From the NCBI GenBank assembly GCA_050288085.1, contig JBNKDD010000286.1:1-7518 (forward strand): DNA of 7,518 nt, in the 5' to 3' direction. The notes beneath the pieces were generated by a model. That model was not told the DNA's origin. It did not search any database and saw nothing but the letters and a program-made list of their open reading frames with translations. This DNA comes from JBNKDD01 sp050288085. Its GTDB lineage: Bacteria; Chloroflexota; Anaerolineae; Aggregatilineales; UBA3940. A program made the translations under genes and the position numbers. Below are positions 1 through 5,672 of this stretch, in pieces (the stretch's first letter is position 1; every line of letters begins with the position of its first letter).

Positions 1-133
1 CCCCCGACGTGGACCCGAAGTGGCCCGCGTGCTTGGTGCGGAGCTTCGCGCGCATCCCGACGACGGGGCGCACGCCGAGGCGGCGGCTGGCCTCGACCAC
101 GACGTCCAGCTCCTCCTCCTGCTCCAGCACGAT
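1..133 (-). other. Arginine decarboxylase (plant/SpeA-type) fragment joined in frame to the sensor kinase
   Basis: Residues ~250-294 of the minus-strand frame contain VIVLEQEEELD and then RPVVGMRAKLRTKHAGHFG (272-290) and STSG. From memory this is the conserved region of biosynthetic arginine decarboxylase, closest to the plant form (LRTKHxGHFGSTSGEKGKFGL); the bacterial SpeA version has ASQGSGKW at that place. All 40 codons from the complement of 121 to the window edge end in G or C. By hand count, positions 1-120 are 90/120 GC against 69/120 for 181-300. A decarboxylase interior cannot sensibly follow a 7-TM sensor, and its PLP-lysine region would lie upstream of this fragment. I read this as an assembly chimera or foreign fragment at the contig edge, possibly from a grass or other GC-rich source. 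A cyanobacterial or other bacterial source is also possible. Confidence 0.75.
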
Positions 134-883
134 CACCGCGTCGCTGATCCCCTCGACTACGATGTCCCGCGCCACCGGAACCAGGTCGGTCAACTGGTAG
201 CGCAGCACGCTGCAACTCATCGCCAGGACGGTGACCGTGAAAGCCAACGGCGTCAGGTCAATATAATTGGGCAGCGGGGAGATTCTGAGGATGAATAAGG
301 CATTGGCGACCCAGGGAGAAACGATAGCGACCAGCATCCAGAACATCTGCCCGCGGTAGACCTGCGGCGACCGGATGAAGGCGCTGATCAGGAGAACGGA
401 GCCAACCAGCAGCAGGATATACGAGTACGCAGAATGAACCCAGAACAGGGGACCGTAAGCGGTCGTCATAAAGACTAAACCGCCGTTGTTTTCCAGAACC
501 CGTTTCGTCCAGAACAGCTTATGAAAATCACTGGTGATGGTCACGATCTGGATCAGGATGGGGTGGATAGCCAGCAGCAAAATGTTGCGGCGCGTCAGCC
601 AGCGCTCACGCCCGGTATATTCGAGTACAAAAGCCAGCCACGAAGGAGGAACCAGCGTGATCCCCAGATAAGCGAAGATGGTAGCAATCTTCTTGGCAGT
701 GAGCGGAACCATCGTAATCGACCCGGCATTGCCTGTGATCCAGATGGCGACGCCGATCAGCATCACAAACAGGGGGACGGCTCCCGTGCCGGGCCGCCGC
801 CGCCAGATGGCAACCGCCAACCCGATCAAGATCGCCAGTGTTATGCCGGAGACAAAGATGTACGGCGTGAATTGGAGAGGCAT
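1..883 (-). CDS. 7-TM histidine-kinase sensor, N-terminal part; chimeric 3' end, open at window edge
   Basis: The frame starts at the ATG complementary to 881-883 and stays open for 294 codons to the window edge. A GAGG ribosome-binding site (complement of 891-894) lies 6 nt before the ATG. Seven hydrophobic segments are visible at about residues 9-27, 34-52, 67-87, 101-118, 143-168, 178-199 and 208-229. Motifs typical of the N-terminal 7-TM region of bacterial sensor kinases are present: FVLEYTGRERWLTRRN (85-100), YGPLFWVHSAYSY (143-155) and YQLTDLVPVARD (229-240). These normally lead into a PAS domain and a kinase core, and IVVEGISDAVIVL (241-253) is the usual entry to that PAS domain. The role would be sensing a membrane or extracellular signal and autophosphorylating a histidine, but no kinase core is in the window. 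From residue ~254 the sequence is no longer kinase-like but matches arginine decarboxylase (separate entry). The 7-TM assignment is firm; whether the real gene continues as written is doubtful. Confidence 0.8.
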   Translation of the reverse strand, partial: MPLQFTPYIFVSGITLAILIGLAVAIWRRRPGTGAVPLFVMLIGVAIWITGNAGSITMVPLTAKKIATIFAYLGITLVPPSWLAFVLEYTGRERWLTRRNILLLAIHPILIQIVTITSDFHKLFWTKRVLENNGGLVFMTTAYGPLFWVHSAYSYILLLVGSVLLISAFIRSPQVYRGQMFWMLVAIVSPWVANALFILRISPLPNYIDLTPLAFTVTVLAMSCSVLRYQLTDLVPVARDIVVEGISDAVIVLEQEEELDVVVEASRRLGVRPVVGMRAKLRTKHAGHFGSTSG

Positions 884-1004
884 GGAATAACCTCAAAGTA
901 GGTGAAGAGTCATTCAGCAATACGGCAATTAATATCCACCCAGTGTAACATAGTTATGGCGATTCATGTACCACCAGGGATGTGTAATTTCCCCGGTCGG
1001 GATC

Positions 1005-1033
1005 TTGACTAACACTCACAAATCCAGCATACT
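1005..1033 (+). promoter_or_regulatory. Sigma-70-like promoter of the 1069-2052 gene
   Basis: The -35 TTGACT (1005-1010) and -10 CATACT (1028-1033) are separated by exactly 17 bp, 35 bp before the ATG. The same two hexamers with the same 17-bp spacing recur before the 6238 gene (6172-6200), and a close variant precedes 5530. The recurrence supports function more than the hexamer scores do (5/6 and 4/6 to consensus). Confidence 0.6.
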
Positions 1034-1068
1034 GGCTTCATCAATTGGGCGCACTTTGGGAGCACTAC
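1028..1068 (+). repeat. Upstream leader cassette, copy 1
   Basis: The segment contains CATACTGG (1028-1035), ATTGGGCGCAC (1044-1054) and GGGAGCACTAC ending directly at the ATG (1069). The ribosome-binding GGGAG (1058-1062) is 6 nt from the start. Related segments precede the starts at 2083, 3041, 4839, 5530 and 6238. Confidence 0.65.
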
Positions 1069-2052
1069 ATGAAACGCGATAGAGATCTCATCCCGATACT
1101 GGTTCCGGCTGTCTTTGCTGCTTTGGGCATTTTAGCCTTTTTGACGATGCTTGCACCGGCCTTTGAACCTCCACCGGTCACCCCGACTGCCGCCCCATCC
1201 GATACGCCTACACCGACTCCCACAGCAACACCCACTGCCATTTCTCCGACTCCGACTGTCACCGAAACACTGCAACCCATGACACCCACTTTGACACCGG
1301 AGTTCTTCAACCCGAATCCCGGCGGAGATGTGTTTTTCACCCCTTATGATGGTGAGTGTGAGCTGCCCTGCTGGCAGGGGTTACGAGTCGGCGAGTCTGA
1401 TGTTGCTGCCATTCAACTTATGCTTAATCGGGTGTTCAGTCTGGATGTATCAGCAGAGTCATTTATCCCTTATCTGGAAAGCGATGTTGGTCATTATGAA
1501 ATAGCAGGAACCAGGATGGTATCGTATTGGTGGGAGCTACCTGATCCAACATATCCTGGTTTTACATACTTCGCCATTGATGTGCTGACCGATATTGAAA
1601 CCAACACCATTTTTCAAGGTCTCCACATAACGCAGGTCGAGGGTGATGGCACCATTATTACAATCTATACCCCCAGGCAGAGCTTAGTAACCATAGGAGC
1701 ACCCGACCAGATTTATCTAACCCCTGAAGTTGATGATCATGCTGCTTTTGTATTGGTATATAACAAAGGGATTGTGCTGCATTATTCAGTGAGGGCAACC
1801 TATTTTGAAGAAGAGGCCAAGACCAAAAGCCGTCTGTGTCTTAATGATCCGGTAGTAGCCAGTGATTATTACCTTGTTTCTCCATTCGAAGATATCAAAC
1901 ACGAGCCTCGGGATATTGTCCATAAAGGCTGGCTCTGGATACTTGGAAACAAAGAATCTTCAGAAGAAGTGCTTGGCTTAAGTGCAGCGGAAATCGCTGA
2001 GATTGCGATGCAAACTGAAAACCCCTGCTTCACAATAGAAGAGCCTAAATAA
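1069..2052 (+). CDS. Membrane-anchored exported protein, four-cysteine W-GL-VG-S family, function unknown
   Basis: This encodes 327 aa from the ATG at 1069; that start is chosen because GGGAG (1058-1062) sits 6 nt upstream, as in the paralogues. A TTG at 1045 would add 8 residues but has no ribosome-binding site. Residues 8-29 are a hydrophobic export anchor without a lipobox cysteine. Residues 33-77 are a Pro/Thr-rich spacer containing PVTPTAAPSDTP. The folded part starts at C97-E-L-P-C101-W-Q-G-L-R-V-G-E-S and carries a G-A-P-D-Q-I element (210-215). Two late cysteines are C257 and C320 (ENPC). All four cysteines match those of the next gene (2083-2988), so two disulfides outside the cytoplasm are likely. 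The WxGLxVGxS motif also occurs in the 4839 and 5530 genes and resembles the start of BamE/SmpA-like repeats. I recognise no named family. Product location is inferred; function is not assignable. Confidence 0.8.
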   Translation: MKRDRDLIPILVPAVFAALGILAFLTMLAPAFEPPPVTPTAAPSDTPTPTPTATPTAISPTPTVTETLQPMTPTLTPEFFNPNPGGDVFFTPYDGECELPCWQGLRVGESDVAAIQLMLNRVFSLDVSAESFIPYLESDVGHYEIAGTRMVSYWWELPDPTYPGFTYFAIDVLTDIETNTIFQGLHITQVEGDGTIITIYTPRQSLVTIGAPDQIYLTPEVDDHAAFVLVYNKGIVLHYSVRATYFEEEAKTKSRLCLNDPVVASDYYLVSPFEDIKHEPRDIVHKGWLWILGNKESSEEVLGLSAAEIAEIAMQTENPCFTIEEPK

Positions 2053-2060
2053 GGGCCAAA

Positions 2061-2082
2061 CCGGGCACAAAGAGAGCATAAC
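2061..2082 (+). repeat. Upstream leader cassette, copy 2 (short)
   Basis: CCGGGCAC (2061-2068) matches copy 6 exactly, and GAGAGCATAAC runs to the ATG at 2083. The CATAYT part is not recognisable because the segment abuts the end of the preceding gene. GAGAG (2072-2076) is 6 nt from the ATG. Confidence 0.5.
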
Positions 2083-2988
2083 ATGAAACGCTTATTGATC
2101 CTCGCCACCTTGCTGATCCTGACCGCCTGCACCGCTGCAACCGTCGAACCAGTCACGCCGACCGCCGTCCCATCCGATACCCCACTGCCGACTGTCAGCC
2201 CAACGCCAACCCGCACCCCATTTCCGACGTGGCCACCGCCGTCACCCACCCCCGATTTTCTTGATTCGCCTATTGCTAATGGGTTCCAGTTTGCTCCGAG
2301 CACTGACCCCATGTGTCAACTTCCTTGCTGGCAGGGTTTACGCGTCGGGGAATCCGATAAAGAAGATGTTCTGATGATGTTTGATGAGTTACTGGGTATC
2401 AGGGAGGGCTTAAGAGTATCGACTGATATTACCGGATTTCCAGATATGGAGATTATAGGGTATTCATGGGATTTAGAAGATAGCGAACGAAATACTATTG
2501 GGAGCCTGGCACTTAATACCAGTATTGATCAAGAAACAGGTATCCTGAAGGGTATTCACATCGACACCATATCATTTGGGCAATACAAGATCCCCACACC
2601 ACAGCAAATCATCAAAGAACTAGGAAGCCCTTCAGTAATCTATGCCGACTCTACTGGAAGTCTTGTTAGATTGATGCTGTTATATTATGAAGGAATTGTT
2701 TCACAATCCGTCACAGATGCTTCTCTAGAACAACAAGTCATTGATGATGAGACCAAAATTGTGGTCAACTATTGCTTAAACCAAATTCCAGCAACTACAC
2801 TGAACCATATTGTTGAACCGTTCGATGACATAATGGAAACTGGCTTAGACTCTGTTCAGAACGCCGCATTTGGAGAATACCTTCGCGCCGCTGGGTTTTC
2901 GCCAATTGAGGAAGTGTTTGGATTGACAGTGGAAGAGTTCGTAGAAATAGCTCTGGATGACGAAAATCCCTGTATTGTCTTTGAATGA
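2083..2988 (+). CDS. Lipoprotein, four-cysteine W-GL-VG-S family, function unknown
   Basis: This encodes 301 aa. The N-terminus MKRLLILATLLILTAC is a lipoprotein signal peptide with lipobox LTAC, so C16 should be lipidated. A Pro/Thr-rich spacer follows (22-58), including PVTPTAVPSDTPLP. The domain begins C78-Q-L-P-C82-W-Q-G-L-R-V-G-E-S, identical through LPCWQGLRVGES to the upstream gene. It continues with an E-L-G-S-P element (179-183), C231-L-N, PFDDI (246-250) and ENPC297. The C-terminal EEVFGLTVEEFVEIA (276-290) parallels EEVLGLSAAEIAEIA upstream. It is therefore a diverged tandem paralogue of the 1069 gene that is tethered by lipid rather than by a TM helix. The gap to the upstream stop is 30 bp, so co-transcription is likely. 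Signal peptide and first spacer are also shared with the 6238 glycosidase. Function unknown. Confidence 0.85.
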   Translation: MKRLLILATLLILTACTAATVEPVTPTAVPSDTPLPTVSPTPTRTPFPTWPPPSPTPDFLDSPIANGFQFAPSTDPMCQLPCWQGLRVGESDKEDVLMMFDELLGIREGLRVSTDITGFPDMEIIGYSWDLEDSERNTIGSLALNTSIDQETGILKGIHIDTISFGQYKIPTPQQIIKELGSPSVIYADSTGSLVRLMLLYYEGIVSQSVTDASLEQQVIDDETKIVVNYCLNQIPATTLNHIVEPFDDIMETGLDSVQNAAFGEYLRAAGFSPIEEVFGLTVEEFVEIALDDENPCIVFE

Positions 2989-2999
2989 ATCTGGCGTGT

Positions 3000-3040
3000 T
3001 TTATTGATTCCAATCAAATTGGGCACATAGGGAGCACCAC
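3000..3040 (+). repeat. Upstream leader cassette, copy 3
   Basis: TTTATTGATTCC (3000-3011) aligns with CATACTGATCCC of other copies. It is followed by CCAATCAAATTGG (3010-3022), a 5-bp inverted repeat around CAA, and then GGGCACATAGGGAGCACCAC up to the ATG at 3041. GGGAG is at 3030-3034. The cassette is intact although the gene after it is not. Confidence 0.65.
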
Positions 3041-3194
3041 ATGAAACACCTATTGATCTTGACTACCCTTCTGACCAGCGTGCTGACACTCAATGCCTGC
3101 ACCGCTGATGCTTTATAATAGGTATTTAGATGAGAATGGTAAACGTCCGCTCGATGAGACAGGAAACGTCGTAATCTCGCGTATTTCGTCTTAA
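3041..3194 (+). pseudogene. Orphan lipoprotein leader with stranded out-of-frame tail (remnant of a family member)
   Basis: The ATG at 3041 follows a full leader cassette with good GGGAG spacing. The frame reads MKHLLILTTLLTSVLTLNAC and then TADAL, ending at TAA 3116-3118: only 25 aa. It is clearly homologous to the lipoprotein signal peptides at 2083 and 6238, including the cysteine followed by Thr-Ala, but it stops where the spacer should begin. A second frame starts at ATG 3108-3110, overlapping the stop, and reads 28 aa to TAA 3192-3194. Its content, NRYLDENGKRPLDETGNVV, looks like the C-terminus of a protein and has no ribosome-binding site. The simplest reading is an internal deletion joining a leader to a foreign or distal C-terminus out of frame. 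Alternatively 3041-3118 is a real micro-lipoprotein whose mature form would be only a few residues. Confidence 0.6.
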
Positions 3195-3211
3195 GCAAAA
3201 GGAGCATAAAT

Positions 3212-4771
3212 ATGGGCAGGAAACGTGTAGCAGCAGCAAAAGTTTTCCAGGCGCAAAATGTCGCACAGATGGCGGGAGACGCCATTGAGCCTGAAGATGA
3301 CGAATTTGCGGCGGACTTGCAGGAACGGGCGATAGATGGTGATGTACAAACTTTCAAAAAACAATCATTAGAACGTCGTGCCCGACGTGCATCGCCGCCA
3401 GAACAGCCAGCCTACTACCAGCCACCCCCGCCACCGCTGAGCGGTTTACCCACATCAGAAGAACTCCAGATGGAGAAGGAGCCGATCCGGGTACGTGAAA
3501 CCCGCTTCTTGTTCTGGCGCTGGGTGGTGGTGCCGCCCAGTGTTTATGTCGTGCATACCCGCTCAGGGCGTAAAGATCCGGTCACCATCGGGCTGGGCCT
3601 GTCTTTTCGTTACCGGCCCAATACCGATTCGTACCTCGTGGTGCCCGCTGCCATGCAGACTATCGGCATCGTCGCCAACTGCATCAGCAAAGAAAAGCAG
3701 GGTCTGAATATTCTGGCTTATGTCCAATGGCAGATCGAGGATTTTAATGTGGCTTACAAGAAGCTCGATTTCTCAGACTCTCGCGATCCGCTGGGGATCG
3801 TCAACGCCCAGCTTCGTGAGCAGGCCGAAGCGGCCATTAAAGATAAGATCGCCACGATGAGCATCGAGGAAGTTTTGACGGACAAAGAACCGATCATCGA
3901 GGAACTGACCACCCGCCTGAAAGCCGTCGCGGAAGGGCGGCTGGATGACAGCGAGCAGTCGGGGGATGGCCTGGGAATCAAGATCGTTACGGTGCAGATC
4001 AAAGAAGCGGTGGTCAGCTCGCAGCGTCTATGGGAGAACTTGCAGGCTCCCTTCCGCAATGAGAAGGAACAGGCGGCTCGTATGAGCTATCTGGAAATGC
4101 AGGAGCAGATCCGGCAGCGCGAATTGGAATCACGCCAGCAGGCGGAAACCTCCGAAGCCGAGACGCAAGCGGCGATCGAACTGTCCAAACAGCGCAGTCA
4201 GACAGAGGCTCATCAGGCCCGGCTGAATGCTGAGGGTTTGCGATATCAGAACGAAGTTGAAGCGGCGTTATCCAAACTGGCAGAAGAAGCCCGGCTCAAT
4301 GCCGCCAAACTGGAAGCCGAGCAAGCGGCCTATGAGCGGAGAACCACCCTCAAACAAATCGAGGCAGAATTTGAGCTGCTGGTCCAGGGATTAACCGATC
4401 AACTGGAGATAGCCCGGCAGTCAGCAGACCTACAGCGCCAGCAGGAAGCCCAACGAATCCAGCTCGAGTTAGAAGAAGCCGCCAATCAGGTGAGGTTGGC
4501 GATCAAGGAGCGCGAGACAGAAATCGAGCGTATTCAACAAGAAATACGCAATCTAGCCAGTGATGGAGACCTGACCGGTCGCCTGATCGATCTGCTGCCG
4601 GAGTTGGCTTCTAATCTGCCAGAGGCTGACGAACTTCACATCTTGCAGACCGGTGGTGATGGCAGTGTCGATATGCTGGCGGGGTTCCTGATGAATGCCC
4701 GCGCCATAGCGGCCAGTCTGGGATTAAGACTGGATCGGGACGGCATTGCTCCCGAAGATGAAGGCCAGTAA
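3212..4771 (+). CDS. SPFH/band-7 (flotillin-like) coiled-coil protein
   Basis: This encodes 519 aa; AGGAG (3200-3204) lies 7 nt before the ATG. Residues 1-90 are polar and probably disordered, with a run of prolines (71-75). Residues ~92-285 look like an SPFH/band-7 domain: strands such as FLFWRWVVVPPSVYVVHTRSG (99-119), NILAYVQWQIEDFNVAYKKL (166-185), and RDPLGIVNAQLREQAEAAIKD (191-211) with IATMSIEEVLTDKEPI (213-228), which matches the band-7 helix pattern. Residues ~285-450 form a long Glu/Gln/Ala/Arg-rich coiled coil typical of flotillins. The C-terminal LIDLLPELASNLPEADELHI (458-477), a glycine-rich turn and AGFLMNARAIAASLGL (490-505) resemble flotillin oligomerisation ends. There is no clear TM helix or signal, so it would be cytoplasmic or attached to the inner face of the membrane. 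Such proteins oligomerise as membrane-domain scaffolds. It lacks the leader cassette of its neighbours. The partner is unknown; the domain call is by pattern. Confidence 0.75.
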   Translation: MGRKRVAAAKVFQAQNVAQMAGDAIEPEDDEFAADLQERAIDGDVQTFKKQSLERRARRASPPEQPAYYQPPPPPLSGLPTSEELQMEKEPIRVRETRFLFWRWVVVPPSVYVVHTRSGRKDPVTIGLGLSFRYRPNTDSYLVVPAAMQTIGIVANCISKEKQGLNILAYVQWQIEDFNVAYKKLDFSDSRDPLGIVNAQLREQAEAAIKDKIATMSIEEVLTDKEPIIEELTTRLKAVAEGRLDDSEQSGDGLGIKIVTVQIKEAVVSSQRLWENLQAPFRNEKEQAARMSYLEMQEQIRQRELESRQQAETSEAETQAAIELSKQRSQTEAHQARLNAEGLRYQNEVEAALSKLAEEARLNAAKLEAEQAAYERRTTLKQIEAEFELLVQGLTDQLEIARQSADLQRQQEAQRIQLELEEAANQVRLAIKERETEIERIQQEIRNLASDGDLTGRLIDLLPELASNLPEADELHILQTGGDGSVDMLAGFLMNARAIAASLGLRLDRDGIAPEDEGQ

Positions 4772-4796
4772 TTCATAGATCATTGGATCGGCGACA

Positions 4797-4838
4797 GTAG
4801 ACTGATCCCCATCAAATTGGGCCTATAGGGAGCATCAC
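4797..4838 (+). repeat. Upstream leader cassette, copy 4
   Basis: GTAGACTGATCCCC (4797-4810) aligns with GCATACTGATCCCC of copy 6. It is followed by ATCAAATTGGGC (4811-4822), as in copy 3, and TATAGGGAGCATCAC up to ATG 4839. GGGAG (4828-4832) has 6-nt spacing. No good -35 lies 17 bp before the TAGACT box, so this copy may rely on read-through from the SPFH gene, 67 bp upstream. Confidence 0.65.
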
Positions 4839-4981
4839 ATGGACAGCGAACTTGAGTCAGAGGAAAAGACCATCCAGAAACCTGATCTGCGACGGCGGAT
4901 CAGGCTCAGTTTATGGCTGTTGTTTCTGCTGATTATCATCATCGGTGGGCGAGTTTATCTCGTGAGGTGGCCGACTGAAGG
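4839..4981 (+). repeat. Direct repeat unit 1 (5' end of the duplicated gene)
   Basis: Positions 4839-4919 match 5530-5610 at 77 of 81 bases, and 4950-4981 matches 5641-5672 at 32 of 32, with a constant offset of 691. The 30 bases between the two blocks, coding for the core of the TM helix, are strongly diverged. Confidence 0.9.
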
Positions 4982-5516
4982 CCCAACCTGGCATGGATTG
5001 ACGGTTGGCGAATCAACCACTGACGATGTGATTGCTGCGCTGGGCGAGCCAGCATGGACATCGACTGAACGGACGACTGAGCCTGTATATCACTATGAGG
5101 AATGGATAGATAATAATTGGGGTCACCCAATCATCTATTTTCGAGATAATCAAGTCATTCGGATACGAGTTGCTAGTGGGCAGGATATTACCTTGTTGAC
5201 TTTTGTGAAACAATACGGCAAACCTGACTTAATTGCAGATGAGGTGATGATTAATACACACTCACCGGTCACTACAAAAGGAGTGTACTGGTCGGATGAG
5301 GGAATCTATGTAAGTACACTGTCTCCAGAAAGTCCCGCCCCACTTGTTACATATTTTCGTCCCTGCCCGATTTTTGATAGATTCTGTATCTTGGCTGAGC
5401 AATTGAACTTTAGTGGGCCAGCTCCACCTGGTAAGGATGAGTGGGGCATCATGTCTCCCCTTCCCACACCAACCTTGACCCCCACTCCCGGACGCGCCAT
5501 ATTCATCCCTGATTAA
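4839..5516 (+). CDS. Single-TM exported protein with BamE/SmpA-like repeats, paralogue 1
   Basis: This encodes 225 aa. Residues 1-23 are charged (LRRRIR at 17-22), followed by a TM helix at about 24-41; the arginine cluster predicts an N-in, C-out anchor. The outside part opens with W51-H-G-L-T-V-G-E-S-T-T-D-D-V-I-A-A-L-G-E-P (to 71), then a YHYEEW strand (84-89) and IIYFRDNQVIRIRV (98-111). This order (G-S-x-x-D-V-x-x-x-L-G-x-P, aromatic strand, strand with x-D/N-N/G-x-V) resembles the BamE/SmpA fold. A second, degenerate unit starts TFVKQYGKPDLI (121-132) and runs to GVYWSDEGIYVST (148-160). A C-x6-C pair (C176, C183) could be a disulfide. The end is Pro/Thr-rich (LPTPTLTPTPG, 208-218). A tandem copy follows after 13 bp. 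Function unknown; the BamE likeness is a fold guess and does not imply an outer-membrane role. Confidence 0.8.
   Translation: MDSELESEEKTIQKPDLRRRIRLSLWLLFLLIIIIGGRVYLVRWPTEGPTWHGLTVGESTTDDVIAALGEPAWTSTERTTEPVYHYEEWIDNNWGHPIIYFRDNQVIRIRVASGQDITLLTFVKQYGKPDLIADEVMINTHSPVTTKGVYWSDEGIYVSTLSPESPAPLVTYFRPCPIFDRFCILAEQLNFSGPAPPGKDEWGIMSPLPTPTLTPTPGRAIFIPD
5475..5503 (+). promoter_or_regulatory. Candidate promoter inside the 3' end of the 4839 gene, driving 5530
   Basis: TTGACC (5475-5480), 17 bp, then CATATT (5498-5503) repeats the spacing and hexamers seen at 1005-1033 and 6172-6200. It lies wholly within coding sequence for the Pro/Thr tail, where T-L-T-P codons themselves produce TTGAC, so chance is a real alternative. 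Confidence 0.4.
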
Positions 5517-5529
5517 CTGGGAGCACCAC
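5498..5529 (+). repeat. Upstream leader cassette, copy 5 (overlaps the end of the 4839 gene)
   Basis: CATATTCATCCC (5498-5509) aligns with CATACTGATCCC of copy 6, and CTGGGAGCACCAC (5517-5529) with the common ribosome-binding end; the middle ATTGGGCAC part is shortened. The last residues of the upstream protein (AIFIPD) and its TAA are encoded by this cassette. GGGAG (5519-5523) is 6 nt from ATG 5530. Confidence 0.6.
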
Positions 5530-5672
5530 ATGAACAGTGAACTTGAGTCAGAGGAAAAGGCCACCCAGAAACCTGATCTGCGACGGCGGATCAGGCTCAG
5601 TTTATGGCTGCTGCTTTTCCTGGCTGCCATCACCAGCTGGCGAGTTTATCTCGTGAGGTGGCCGACTGAAGG
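5530..5672 (+). repeat. Direct repeat unit 2 (5' end of the duplicated gene)
   Basis: This is the partner of 4839-4981. The near-perfect flanks around a diverged 30-bp TM core point to duplication followed by local conversion or by replacement of the core. Confidence 0.9.

Larger units (their letters stand above)
884..1068. other. Divergent intergenic region
   Basis: This is the 185-bp gap between the divergently transcribed sensor gene (minus) and the first exported-protein gene (plus). It carries the ribosome-binding site of the sensor gene (complement of 891-894). It also carries the promoter and leader cassette of the plus-strand run (1005-1068). I could not find a convincing minus-strand promoter: AT-rich stretches exist around 925-960, but no well-spaced hexamer pair. 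No small gene is supported here. Confidence 0.7.

Noticed and set aside
521..901. Plus-strand open frame of 126 codons and overlapping minus-strand frame 606-920
   Set aside because: Both lie over the 7-TM sensor gene in other frames, with low-complexity polar or irregular translations and no ribosome-binding site; the sensor frame has clear TM and family motifs.
1045..1068. TTG at 1045 as the start of the first exported protein
   Set aside because: It would translate the ribosome-binding site itself. ATG 1069 has GGGAG at the right distance and matches the start context of the paralogues.
1291..1296. Perfect TTGACA -35 box inside the first exported gene
   Set aside because: It is produced by T-L-T-P codons in the spacer, with no CATAYT-like box at 16-18 bp.
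1065..1340. Minus-strand frames rich in Gly-Val repeats here, at 1869-2312 and at 6234-6482
   Set aside because: They are the antisense of Pro/Thr-rich spacer codons; the repeats simply mirror the coding strand.
4772..4838. Possible terminator between the SPFH gene and the duplicated pair
   Set aside because: No stem followed by a T-run is visible here; none was found in the other plus-strand gaps either.
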